18,005 bases of DNA from an uncultured Muribaculaceae bacterium (GCA_910584185.1 CAJTYC010000052.1:1-18005), one strand, 5' to 3'; counted from the first letter of the stretch, positions 6,892 to 14,397 are shown. The notes: generated by a model not told the origin, from the letters alone. A program made the numbers and translations.

Positions 6892-7842
6892 ATGAAGATA
6901 GTATTATTTGGAACTCCGGAGTTTGCAGTTGCAAGTCTTGATGCTCTTGTCAAGGCCGGATATGATATCGCAGCTGTTGTAACCATGCCGGACAAGATAG
7001 CCGGACGCGGTCACAAATTGATAAAAAGCGATGTGAAGGTCTATGCCGAGGCGCATGGTCTTAGGCTCCTGCAGCCAGAGAAACTTAAAAGTGAAGAGTT
7101 CGTCAATGCGCTTCGCGAGATTGATGCCGACCTTTTCATAGTAATCGCATTTCGCATGCTGCCAGAAGTGGTATGGCAAATGCCGCGTCTCGGCACATTT
7201 AATCTTCATGGCAGCCTGTTGCCAAAATATCGTGGTGCCGCTCCCATAAATCGTGCTATCATGAACGGTGAAAAGGAAACCGGAATCACCACATTCTTTC
7301 TCAAGCATGAGATTGACACGGGTGATATGATTGAGCAGAGAAGCACACCTATCAGCGATGACGATAATGTAGGCACAGTATACGACAGGCTTATGCATAT
7401 GGGTGCAGAAATGGTGGTTCATACAGTGGATTCTATTGAAAAAGGTACCCTCTCTCTTCAGCCGCAGCCCGAGGGTGAATTTATCCCTGCTCCTAAAATC
7501 TTCAAAGAGGATTGTGAGATAGATTGGACAAAACCCTCCGAACAAATACACAACCAGGTCCGTGGACTGTCGCCATATCCCACAGCATTTACTACAATAA
7601 CCGACACAAATGGCAAAGATTTAAATGTCAAGATATTTCAGACTGCCATAGCCGAGCATGTCGGTGACGGAACTGCTTGCGGAGAGGTAAAAGTGCAGGA
7701 TAAGAAGATGTATGTTGCCACAGCTGATAATTGGCTTGAAATATTATCATTGCAGCCCGCCGGCAAAAAAAAGATGTTGGCTAAGGACTTCCTTCTGGGA
7801 TATCATCCGCTTAAAGCCGTAAAAAACGGGCAGGAGTCATAA
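6892..7842 (+). CDS. fmt: Methionyl-tRNA formyltransferase
   Basis: Transfers a formyl group from 10-formyltetrahydrofolate to initiator Met-tRNA in the cytosol. The 316-residue protein has the usual length. It begins MKIVLFGTPEFAV, a Rossmann-type formyltransferase start. The catalytic set is present: N104 and H106 in FNLHGSLLPKYRGAAPINRA and D142 in EIDTGDMI. The C-terminal tRNA-binding domain (about 205-316) contains IDWTKPSEQIHNQVRGLSPYP. An upstream in-frame ATG at 6808 was rejected: it overlaps the CLC gene, is translated through the tandem repeat, and adds 28 non-conserved residues. menD follows after 13 nt, so fmt is probably the first gene of the menD-B-C-E transcript. The usual fmt partner gene def (peptide deformylase) is not adjacent. 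Confidence 0.96.
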   Translation: MKIVLFGTPEFAVASLDALVKAGYDIAAVVTMPDKIAGRGHKLIKSDVKVYAEAHGLRLLQPEKLKSEEFVNALREIDADLFIVIAFRMLPEVVWQMPRLGTFNLHGSLLPKYRGAAPINRAIMNGEKETGITTFFLKHEIDTGDMIEQRSTPISDDDNVGTVYDRLMHMGAEMVVHTVDSIEKGTLSLQPQPEGEFIPAPKIFKEDCEIDWTKPSEQIHNQVRGLSPYPTAFTTITDTNGKDLNVKIFQTAIAEHVGDGTACGEVKVQDKKMYVATADNWLEILSLQPAGKKKMLAKDFLLGYHPLKAVKNGQES

Positions 7843-7855
7843 AATAGGAGATAGC

Positions 7856-9595
7856 ATGATTCGTGATACAGCTGTAGCAACAAGCAGAGAATTACTTGAT
7901 GTGCTGGAAGCAAGGGGTGTGAAAAATTTTTTCGTATCTCCAGGCAGTCGAAACACTCCCTTGCTTATAGGATTGGAAGCGCGCAGCAACTTGCGTAAGT
8001 TCATCATCAATGATGAGCGCACGGCAGCCTTTGCAGCTTTGGGATATTCATTGGCAAGCAAGCAGCCTGTGGCACTTGTGTGCACATCGGGAACTGCATT
8101 ATATAATTATGCACCTGCAATTGCAGAAGCTTTCTATCAACATATCCCGATAATAGTCATAACAGCAGATAGACCATCGCAATGGATTGATCAAGATGAC
8201 TCACAGACTCTGAAACAATATGGTGCTCTCCAAAAGATAGTGAAGCGCAGCTTTGACATCCATGCCGATGCAGGTTCTGCAACCAAATGCGCCAGCAATC
8301 TGTTTGCATCTGAAATGGAGTGGTATGCCAACCGTGTTGCAAACGAAGCCGTGACGGAAGCGCAATCTGCCCCTTCAGGTCCTGTGCATGTCAATATGCA
8401 ATTTGCCGATTCATTAAGTACAACCGTAGAGAAAGATGCCGAGCCACCGCGAATAGTGGAGACCATTCGTGGAGAGAATATTCTATCTAAGACAACACTC
8501 TGCATGTTGGCTGAAAGACTTGCCACGAAGCGAGTGCTTGTTGTTGCAGGATATATGCAACCGGATAGCAAGCTTAATCGAGCTTTGACACGGTTTGCGG
8601 CATTGCCCAACGTGGCAATAATGTGTGAGACCATTTCCAATCTGCATCTTGAGCCAGAATGCCATATGATAGATTCACTGCTGACTCACATAAATGACGA
8701 GGAACTCAAAGAACTGCACCCTGATGTCGTGATAACTATCGGCGGTGCACTGATTTCGCGACTACTCAAGGAATTTCTTCGCCATAGCGATATAACACAA
8801 CATTGGGCAATCGCAGAGACTCCAATATCAGCAGATTGTATGCAACGTCTTAGCCTCCATATAGATGCTAATCCGGCACGTTTTTTCAGTGGCTTGGCCG
8901 GTGTCTTGTCTCATCACGAGTCTACACCGGCATTCGGCTACCGTGATTATGTAAGAGGATTACGTGAAAAGGCTATGAAAAGTGCAGATGAATACATACG
9001 TGCATCTACGTGGTCTGAATTAAAGGCCCTCGACATCTTCTTCCGCAAACTCCCTCTGCGATACAACCTCTTTATCTCTAACGGCACATGTATAAGATAC
9101 GCACAACTGCTCACAACCAAAATGCCACACGCATGTTACTGCAACCGGGGTGTTTCGGGCATAGACGGTGGCAATGCGACAGCATTGGGAGCTGCTCTTG
9201 CCTATAAGGGCACTACGCTTCTTCTCACGGGTGATATGTCTTTCTCATATTGCCCGGAAATCTTGCAGCTTGTAAATCAAGATGCCGATTTGCGCATTGT
9301 GGTGGTCAATAATTCGGGGGGAGGTATTTTCAGGTTCATCAAGACAACCAGAGACCTTGATATACGTGAGCAGTACTTTTGCAGCGACCCAAAGTTACCG
9401 TTGAGGCAAATTGCCAATGCTTACGGCTGGGTATATCTTCGGGCATGCAACGAGCAGGAACTTGAGATTAGTCTTGACAAACTGTTTGAAACGCCACGCT
9501 CCATATTAGAAATAAGGGCAGATGCCCAACTGAGTGCAGAAACTTTAATAAAATATCTAAAAAATGATAGACTGGAAAACCGTAAAGGAATATGA
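7856..9595 (+). CDS. menD: 2-succinyl-5-enolpyruvyl-6-hydroxy-3-cyclohexene-1-carboxylate synthase
   Basis: Thiamine-diphosphate enzyme of menaquinone synthesis that joins 2-oxoglutarate, with loss of CO2, to isochorismate. The 579-residue length is normal. The N-terminal pyrimidine-binding domain holds VSPGSRNTP (27-35) and the cofactor-activating glutamate E54 in NDERTAAFAALG. The C-terminal domain holds NRGVSGIDG (430-438) and the metal/diphosphate motif from GDMSF (459-463) to NNSGGGIF (485-492). An AGGAG stretch at 7846-7850, 5 nt before the ATG, is one of the few Shine-Dalgarno-like sites in the window. The 3' end overlaps menB by 32 nt, which implies cotranscription and probable translational coupling. 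In many Bacteroidales menF sits just upstream of menD; here fmt does. Confidence 0.96.
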   Translation: MIRDTAVATSRELLDVLEARGVKNFFVSPGSRNTPLLIGLEARSNLRKFIINDERTAAFAALGYSLASKQPVALVCTSGTALYNYAPAIAEAFYQHIPIIVITADRPSQWIDQDDSQTLKQYGALQKIVKRSFDIHADAGSATKCASNLFASEMEWYANRVANEAVTEAQSAPSGPVHVNMQFADSLSTTVEKDAEPPRIVETIRGENILSKTTLCMLAERLATKRVLVVAGYMQPDSKLNRALTRFAALPNVAIMCETISNLHLEPECHMIDSLLTHINDEELKELHPDVVITIGGALISRLLKEFLRHSDITQHWAIAETPISADCMQRLSLHIDANPARFFSGLAGVLSHHESTPAFGYRDYVRGLREKAMKSADEYIRASTWSELKALDIFFRKLPLRYNLFISNGTCIRYAQLLTTKMPHACYCNRGVSGIDGGNATALGAALAYKGTTLLLTGDMSFSYCPEILQLVNQDADLRIVVVNNSGGGIFRFIKTTRDLDIREQYFCSDPKLPLRQIANAYGWVYLRACNEQELEISLDKLFETPRSILEIRADAQLSAETLIKYLKNDRLENRKGI

Positions 9596-10379
9596 AGATA
9601 TCCTCTTCGACAAGGCAGAGGGTATCGCCAAGATAACGATCAACCGACCGAAAGTATACAATGCTTTTCGCCCGCAGACCAACATGGAAATGCTCGATGC
9701 CTTCAGGATTTGCCGTGAAAGTCAAGATATCAGAGTGATAATACTTACAGGGGCCGGAGATAAGGCATTTTGTAGCGGAGGAGATCAAAATGCGAAAGGG
9801 AGAGGAGGTTATGTCGGCGACGATGGTGTGCCTCGCCTCAATGTGCTCGACCTGCATCAGATGATACGCTCTATTCCGAAACCGGTGATTGCGATGGTCA
9901 ACGGGTACTCCATAGGTGGAGGTAATGTGCTAAACGTGATTTGCGACCTTTCCATAGCCTCAGAAAATGCAAGATTTGGACAGACAGGCCCGAAGGTAGG
10001 CAGTTTCGACGGTGGATTCGGTGCAAGCTATCTCGCACGCTGCGTCGGCCAAAAGAAAGCAAGGGAAATATGGTTCCTTTGCAAACAATATACTGCACAT
10101 GAGGCCCTTGAGATGGGCATGGTAAATGCGGTTGTGCCGTTTGACAAACTTGAGGAGACTACAGTGGAATGGTGCCGCACCATCATGAAGAGATCACCAC
10201 TTGCCATAAGAATGATAAAACGCGCACTGAATGCCGAACTGGATGGTCAACATGGCCTCATGCAGTTTGCAGGCGATGCCACTCTCCTTTATTATATGCT
10301 CGACGAGGCTCAGGAGGGCAAGAATGCATTTCTCGAAAAGAGAGACCCCGATTTCGACAAATTTCCCCAATTCCCTTGA
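9564..10379 (+). CDS. menB: 1,4-dihydroxy-2-naphthoyl-CoA synthase
   Basis: Crotonase-fold enzyme that closes the second ring of the naphthoquinone, turning o-succinylbenzoyl-CoA into 1,4-dihydroxy-2-naphthoyl-CoA. The 271-residue protein is very close to the classical MenB type: ITINRPKVYNAFRP (24-37), CSGGDQ (70-75), GYSIGGGNVL (114-123), and the segment around GQTGPKVGSFDGG (139-151) with D149. G142 in QTGP marks the bicarbonate-dependent type I enzymes, in which bicarbonate replaces a catalytic carboxylate. The C-terminus, rich in Phe, Asp and Lys (PDFDKFPQF), is typical. Translation starts inside the end of menD in another frame. menC begins 11 nt after the stop codon. Confidence 0.97.
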   Translation: MIDWKTVKEYEDILFDKAEGIAKITINRPKVYNAFRPQTNMEMLDAFRICRESQDIRVIILTGAGDKAFCSGGDQNAKGRGGYVGDDGVPRLNVLDLHQMIRSIPKPVIAMVNGYSIGGGNVLNVICDLSIASENARFGQTGPKVGSFDGGFGASYLARCVGQKKAREIWFLCKQYTAHEALEMGMVNAVVPFDKLEETTVEWCRTIMKRSPLAIRMIKRALNAELDGQHGLMQFAGDATLLYYMLDEAQEGKNAFLEKRDPDFDKFPQFP

Positions 10380-10390
10380 TTTCTTAAGCC

Positions 10391-11449
10391 ATGCGGTTAC
10401 AATTTTGCCCTTATGTTTTAAAATTTGCAGAGCCGGGAGGCACTTCACGCGGAGTCATGACCGAGAAGATAACTTGTCTGCTCCGCATGTTCGACGAGTC
10501 CAACCCACAGCGTTTCGCTGTGGGCGAGGCCGGAATTTTCCCGGGCCTTTCTCCTGAGGCTGACGACCGTTTTTTCTACAAGCTCATGGAATTGCAGGCC
10601 AACGTGCGTATCGGCAAGGCCACTGACTTGTCTCATATCCCCTCATTGCAGAGTGGTTTTGAACAAGTGATTCGCGACTTTGCCGGCGGGTGCCAAGGCG
10701 TATATTATGAATCTCCGTTTATTCATGGCCTGTCTGATATTGAGATAAACGGCCTCGTATGGATGGGAACTCCCGAAGAGATGCGGCACCGAATAGACTC
10801 AAAGTTAGAGGCAGGCTTCAAGTGCATCAAACTTAAAATCGGGGCTATAGATTGGCGCAAGGAGGTTGAGATGATTGAGTATATACGCGACCGATATGAC
10901 AAAGATCGCGTAGAGATTAGAGTTGATGCTAATGGCGGTTTCGACATGGATCAAGCTATCCCAAGACTTAAGCGACTTGCAGACCTGGGCGTACACTCTA
11001 TAGAGCAACCGATAAAGCAAGGCAACCCCATGCTTATGCGTTTTCTCTGCGACGTCTCCCCTCTCCCCATCGCCCTCGATGAAGAATTGATAGGGAAGTT
11101 TACAAGAGAGGAAAAAGAAAAAATGCTCGATGAGATACATCCGGCTTACATTGTGCTGAAGCCATCGCTTATAGGGGGCTTCAGTGGAGCTGAAGAATGG
11201 ATTGAGCTTGCCGACAAGCGTGGCGTAGGATGGTGGGTCACATCAGCCCTCGAGTCTAACATCGGACTGAATGCTCTTGCCCAATGGGTGGCGACACTTC
11301 ATTGCAAGATGCCGCAAGGACTTGGCACCGGTGGAGTGTTCACCAATAATTTCTCAACTCCCCTCTTTCTCTCGACCGATACCTTAAAATATAATCCTGA
11401 ATCAAGACTCGACTATAATGCCCTCGATTCGCTCGACTGGAGGGAGTAA
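10391..11449 (+). CDS. menC: o-Succinylbenzoate synthase (enolase superfamily)
   Basis: Dehydrates SHCHC to o-succinylbenzoate in menaquinone synthesis. The 352-residue chain shows the full enolase-superfamily active site. The KxK pair is K147 and K149 in CIKLKIG. Metal ligands are D179 (RVDANG), E205 (SIEQP) and D230 (IALDEE), and the second general base is K257 (IVLKPS). The N-terminal capping domain (about 1-125) includes GEAGIFPGLS. Because this superfamily mixes OSBS and N-succinylamino-acid racemase activity, the flanking menB and menE are strong support for the OSBS role. A perfect 15-bp inverted repeat starts 7 nt after its stop codon. Confidence 0.94.
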   Translation: MRLQFCPYVLKFAEPGGTSRGVMTEKITCLLRMFDESNPQRFAVGEAGIFPGLSPEADDRFFYKLMELQANVRIGKATDLSHIPSLQSGFEQVIRDFAGGCQGVYYESPFIHGLSDIEINGLVWMGTPEEMRHRIDSKLEAGFKCIKLKIGAIDWRKEVEMIEYIRDRYDKDRVEIRVDANGGFDMDQAIPRLKRLADLGVHSIEQPIKQGNPMLMRFLCDVSPLPIALDEELIGKFTREEKEKMLDEIHPAYIVLKPSLIGGFSGAEEWIELADKRGVGWWVTSALESNIGLNALAQWVATLHCKMPQGLGTGGVFTNNFSTPLFLSTDTLKYNPESRLDYNALDSLDWRE

Positions 11450-11455
11450 ATCGCA

Positions 11456-11492
11456 TATATGCCGCGCACAAGACATATGTGCGCGGCATATA
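11456..11492. repeat. Perfect 15-bp inverted repeat between menC and menE
   Basis: The left arm TATATGCCGCGCACA (11456-11470) is the exact reverse complement of the right arm (11478-11492), with a 7-nt loop AGACATA. The GC-rich core makes a very stable RNA stem. On neither strand does a T-run follow, so it is not a plain intrinsic terminator. It ends 14 nt before the preferred menE ATG and probably tunes menE translation, protects the upstream mRNA, or marks an attenuation or processing point. It could also be a protein operator. Confidence 0.85.
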
Positions 11493-11506
11493 AAAACTTG
11501 TGCAGT

Positions 11507-12505
11507 ATGAATTACCCTGAATTTATCAACGAATGGCGAAATGGTAACGACACGGTAACATGTCATTCGTCCGGTTCAACAGGGAAGCCAAAAGTTATTG
11601 AGCTTCCCAAACTTCATATGCGTGAGAGCGCACTACGCACCATGGCCTTCTTTGGCCTTGACGCAGATGCATATCTGCATTCATGCATCTCACCTGACTA
11701 TATCGGCGGCAAAATGATGGCAGTGAGGGCCGAAGTGAGCGGATGCCGGCTTACATATGAAATGCCAAGCAATAGGCCTCTTAAGCAATATACCTGTGAC
11801 CGCATTGACCTGCTGAGCGTGGTGCCTTCGCAACTGATAGATCTTATTAAAAATAAAGAGAATCTACCCGACATTAGAAATATCCTTGTGGGTGGGTCTC
11901 CCGTGAATGAAGAGCTTCGCGAACGCATTCTTCAATCCGGGCTTAACGTCTGGGAGAGCTACGGAATGACGGAGACAGCATCGCATATCGCGTTGCGTCA
12001 TATATCAAAATACAACGAACGTTTCCATACACTTCCGGATATATCCGTAACAACCGACCATGAGAGTAGACTGATTATTGATATGCCGGGATGGCAAAAA
12101 CTGCTGACCAACGATATTGCTGAGCTCTGGGATGATGGCAGTTTTATAATAAAAGGCCGATATGACAATGTGATAATCACTGGTGGCAAGAAAGTGCATC
12201 CTGAAATTGTAGAAGACAAGATAAGTTCATGGTTAGGTGTGTCGGTGATGCTTGTGGGAATACAAGATATAAAGTGGGGCGAAAAGATTGTATTGCTAAT
12301 AGAGGCTGAAAATGATGGCAAACATGATATGGCATCTGATGATGAGATAATCGGTTGTTGCAAAATAAAATTGCCCAAAGAATGTGTACCCAAGCAGATA
12401 CTGCATTGCAAATTGCCACGCACCGCCAATGGAAAATTAAATCGCATAGAAGCTAAGCAGTTGGTGCAGCACCCAGAAATAGGGTGTAATATATTGCATA
12501 TTTAA
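11507..12505 (+). CDS. menE: o-Succinylbenzoate-CoA ligase, short form
   Basis: Adenylate-forming ligase that activates o-succinylbenzoate with ATP and CoA for MenB. Motifs are complete: the phosphate loop SSGSTGKPK (21-29), WESYGMTETASH (149-160), the hinge region GRYDNVIITGGKKVHPE (217-233), and the C-terminal catalytic lysine K310 in PRTANGK. At 332 residues it lacks roughly the first 100 or more residues of the 450-490-residue enzymes of E. coli or Bacillus. Short MenE proteins are usual in Bacteroidales, so this is a lineage form and not a broken gene. I prefer the ATG at 11507; an ATG at 11459 lies inside the inverted repeat and would make the hairpin encode the N-terminus. It is the last gene of the men cluster; a 320-nt AT-rich gap follows. 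Confidence 0.92.
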   Translation: MNYPEFINEWRNGNDTVTCHSSGSTGKPKVIELPKLHMRESALRTMAFFGLDADAYLHSCISPDYIGGKMMAVRAEVSGCRLTYEMPSNRPLKQYTCDRIDLLSVVPSQLIDLIKNKENLPDIRNILVGGSPVNEELRERILQSGLNVWESYGMTETASHIALRHISKYNERFHTLPDISVTTDHESRLIIDMPGWQKLLTNDIAELWDDGSFIIKGRYDNVIITGGKKVHPEIVEDKISSWLGVSVMLVGIQDIKWGEKIVLLIEAENDGKHDMASDDEIIGCCKIKLPKECVPKQILHCKLPRTANGKLNRIEAKQLVQHPEIGCNILHI

Positions 12506-12597
12506 CAACAATAATACAAAAAATATATAGATAGTACCAAAAAAAGCGCATTTTTGACATAAATATCATCTAAGAGGGTTCTTTTTCGTCAAATGAG

Positions 12598-12628
12598 TTG
12601 GCTGTTTCAAAAAAATGTTTTAAATTTG
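12598..12628 (+). promoter_or_regulatory. Predicted promoter of the Crp/Fnr-family gene
   Basis: TTG at 12598-12600, a 20-nt spacer, and TAAATTTG at 12621-12628 match the Bacteroidetes form with -7 consensus TAnnTTTG. A start near 12635 would give a leader of about 190 nt that contains the dyad at 12695-12759. Confidence 0.55.
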
Positions 12629-12694
12629 TGTTTTAGAACATAAAACCTGTTAAGAAACGATTTAAATTAACTATATTTAGAGATATATTGCACA

Positions 12695-12759
12695 GGCATA
12701 TTTAGTTTGAGACCGAGAGATGAAAGTCTGCAAAAATCCAAAATGAAACTGAATATGCC
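12695..12759 (+). repeat. Long dyad in the leader of the Crp/Fnr-family gene
   Basis: GGCATATTTAGTTT (12695-12708) pairs with AAACTGAATATGCC (12746-12759): 14 pairs including one G-U. The 37-nt loop can form a small inner AGAC/GTCT stem. The dyad lies between the predicted promoter and the start codon at 12826. It could be a leader RNA structure or, at DNA level, a pair of binding sites, perhaps for autoregulation. Confidence 0.5.
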
Positions 12760-12825
12760 CGTTGGCTAACACTCACATTGTATAAGTTGGTTTAATCGTC
12801 TTAAAAGAGAGCACTCAATTGGATA

Positions 12826-13527
12826 ATGATTAAGAAAAGTACACTCGAACGCATCATAGGCAATGACCTTGCCGAATTATGGAACGCACTCACGAGCGAG
12901 GAAAAGCGCGTGATAGCGGAGAATTTTCATTATGAGCGTTACAAGAAGAATCAGATAATCTATGCTGAGAGTGAACAGCCGGAGAATTTGTATTGCCTGT
13001 TGGAGGGGAAAGTGAAGCTGTTCAAGAGCGGGATAGGCGACCGTGTCCAGATTTTACGACTTTACCGACCGGTGCAATATTTCGGTTATAGGGCATATTT
13101 TGCACGTGAGCCATATGTTTCTTCCGCCTCAGCTTTTGAGCCATCTGTGCTGGGCATTGTGCCGATGGAGGTTGTCGAGAACATCATAAAGCAGAATAAC
13201 AAGCTTGCTCTCTTCTTTATCCATGAGTTATCGCGCAACTTGGGAGGCGCAGACACAAAAATAATCAACCTTACGCAAAAGCATATACGAGGCAGGTTGG
13301 CTGAATCTCTTCTGTTGCTTGCCGATAATTATGGTTACGAGGCTGACGGAACGACGCTGAAGATTTACATGAGCCGTGAAGATCTGGCCAACTTGTCAAA
13401 TATGACAACAAGCAATGCAATACGCACACTCACCACGTTTGTCACTGAAAAACTGATTATGGTCGATGGCCGACGCATACGCATTATCAATGAGTCTCAG
13501 CTCCGCAAAATTTCCAAGTTCGGTTGA
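12826..13527 (+). CDS. Crp/Fnr-family transcriptional regulator
   Basis: A 233-residue DNA-binding regulator. The N-terminal cyclic-nucleotide-binding-like beta-roll (about 24-120) has the family pattern FHYERYKKNQIIYAESEQPENLYCLLEG read in short pieces: a 'KKNQIIYAE' strand and the LLEGKVKLFK turn. A dimer helix (about 120-150) and a winged helix-turn-helix (about 150-225) follow, with MSREDLANLSNMTTSNAIRT (182-201) as the recognition region. The phosphate-binding cassette of true cAMP receptors (FGE...RxA) is not kept; here it reads YFGYRAYFAREP. There is one cysteine, C57, so it cannot hold an Fnr-type 4Fe-4S cluster. The ligand is therefore unknown. It lies downstream of the menaquinone genes, but with its own promoter, so a link to respiration is only a guess. 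Confidence 0.88.
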   Translation: MIKKSTLERIIGNDLAELWNALTSEEKRVIAENFHYERYKKNQIIYAESEQPENLYCLLEGKVKLFKSGIGDRVQILRLYRPVQYFGYRAYFAREPYVSSASAFEPSVLGIVPMEVVENIIKQNNKLALFFIHELSRNLGGADTKIINLTQKHIRGRLAESLLLLADNYGYEADGTTLKIYMSREDLANLSNMTTSNAIRTLTTFVTEKLIMVDGRRIRIINESQLRKISKFG

Positions 13528-13614
13528 TTCATTTGCAAAGCCTGTATATAACTATTATAGCTTAAGATATTAATAAATATTACAAAATATTCAATAACCT
13601 TAAAAACTAAAATT

Positions 13615-14118
13615 ATGCGCAAGATTATTTATGCAGCATTGATTGCTTTGGCTGTCGGGCCTATGGCATCGTGCAGCGGAAGCAAGCAGGAGAAGAGTGA
13701 GGACAGCAGCGCGAGCGTGGCTTCAATTGCCGAACAACCGCTCAAGAGCGGCCAATACAATGCGACTTATTATGACATTTCAGGCGAGAATGCCCGCAAA
13801 GGCAATTTTGACGGTCGCCTTATGGTGGCAATCAGCGAGGATCAGTCTGCACTATATGTATATGAAAATGGCAACCGCGCCAAGATAGACTATACCATAG
13901 TGCTTGATCGCCCGTTTGAGAAAAATGACAGCGGATTATACGTGACCAAAGACAACAAGGGCCTTGACGTGACAATCAACACCGACAGCACATATAATGT
14001 GTTATCTTTTTATAAAAAAGATTCACAGGTAAAGATAAACTTAGATAAAGAAGCTGCAACAGCAGCCGATGCAATGACAATGATGCAACGCATCAGCGAG
14101 CATAAAAACAAAAAATAG
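13615..14118 (+). CDS. Small lipoprotein of unknown function
   Basis: A 167-residue predicted lipoprotein. Residues 1-19 form a lipoprotein signal peptide, and the lipobox is PMASC with C20 as the lipidated residue. The residues after it (SGSKQEKSED, then a Ser/Ala-rich stretch) form a charged flexible linker; acidic residues soon after Cys often accompany surface export in Bacteroidota, but the match is not exact. Residues 45-145 alternate polar and hydrophobic residues, suggesting a small beta-sheet domain (QYNATYYDISG, GRLMVAISEDQSALYVYENG, KIDYTIVLD). A short Met-rich helix and a Lys-rich tail end the chain. I do not recognise the family. A TTTG at 13532 with a poor -7 match may belong to its promoter. 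The upstream gap is AT-rich, as are many Bacteroidetes leaders. Confidence 0.8.
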   Translation: MRKIIYAALIALAVGPMASCSGSKQEKSEDSSASVASIAEQPLKSGQYNATYYDISGENARKGNFDGRLMVAISEDQSALYVYENGNRAKIDYTIVLDRPFEKNDSGLYVTKDNKGLDVTINTDSTYNVLSFYKKDSQVKINLDKEAATAADAMTMMQRISEHKNKK

Positions 14119-14137
14119 TCAAATTATTGATGAAATA

Positions 14138-14169
14138 TTTGCAGCAAGAGCATATATTTTGTACCTTTG
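14138..14169 (+). promoter_or_regulatory. Strong predicted Bacteroidetes promoter upstream of the amylase
   Basis: TTTG at 14138-14141, a 20-nt spacer and TACCTTTG at 14162-14169 match the Bacteroidetes -33/-7 consensus (TTTG, TAnnTTTG) exactly. It is the best promoter in the window. Transcription would begin near 14174-14178, that is, within the left arm of the following hairpin. Confidence 0.7.
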
Positions 14170-14171
14170 TT

Positions 14172-14216
14172 CCGTCTGCAATAACAGTTAGATATTTTGC
14201 AGACGGCTATGTTTTT
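14172..14216 (+). terminator. Terminator-like hairpin overlapping the predicted transcription start
   Basis: CCGTCTGCAA (14172-14181) pairs perfectly with TTGCAGACGG (14197-14206) over 10 bp with a 15-nt loop, followed by CTATGTTTTT with a 5-T run. As DNA geometry it is an intrinsic terminator and could end the upstream lipoprotein transcript, 54 nt after that gene. It also sits just behind the promoter at 14138-14169, so it could instead act as a 5' leader hairpin or yield a very short RNA. Confidence 0.6.
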
Positions 14217-14357
14217 ACCAAACTACATCTCGTAATGTAAACCTTAAACATGCGTTGAAGTTGTTGGTTAAACATTGAAAAATTCAAACTCCCCTACGTT
14301 GAAATGACGATTCTGCCTCGGCTGCAATCAACCGTCAAATATTGAGCAATAAAATCA

Positions 14358-14397
14358 CCACTTGTTCCTTCTTCTCAAAGAAGTGCGGAATGAGTGG
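14358..14397 (+). promoter_or_regulatory. Imperfect hairpin in the amylase leader
   Basis: CCACTTGTTCC (14358-14368) pairs with GGAATGAGTGG (14387-14397) over 11 positions with two G-U pairs, and an inner CTTCT/AGAAG stem (14371-14375, 14379-14383) closes a 3-nt loop. It ends 37 nt before the amylase start codon. It may influence translation or mRNA stability. The G-U pairs favour an RNA-level role over a DNA operator. Confidence 0.45.

Larger units (their letters stand above)
12506..12825. other. AT-rich intergenic region between menE and the Crp/Fnr regulator
   Basis: This 320-nt gap has no credible gene. It contains a predicted promoter at 12598-12628 and a long dyad at 12695-12759. No clear intrinsic terminator for the men transcript was found; only A-runs and T-runs with weak pairing (TTTGAC near 12553 with GTCAAA near 12588) are visible. 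Confidence 0.6.

Noticed and set aside
11459..11506. Longer menE start within the inverted repeat
   Set aside because: The 16 extra residues are encoded by the hairpin and an adjacent stretch; the ATG at 11507 gives the start expected of short MenE proteins.
12545..12593. Possible men-operon terminator (TTTGAC ... GTCAAA)
   Set aside because: Only 6 bp with a loop of about 30 nt; the T-runs do not follow a stable stem.
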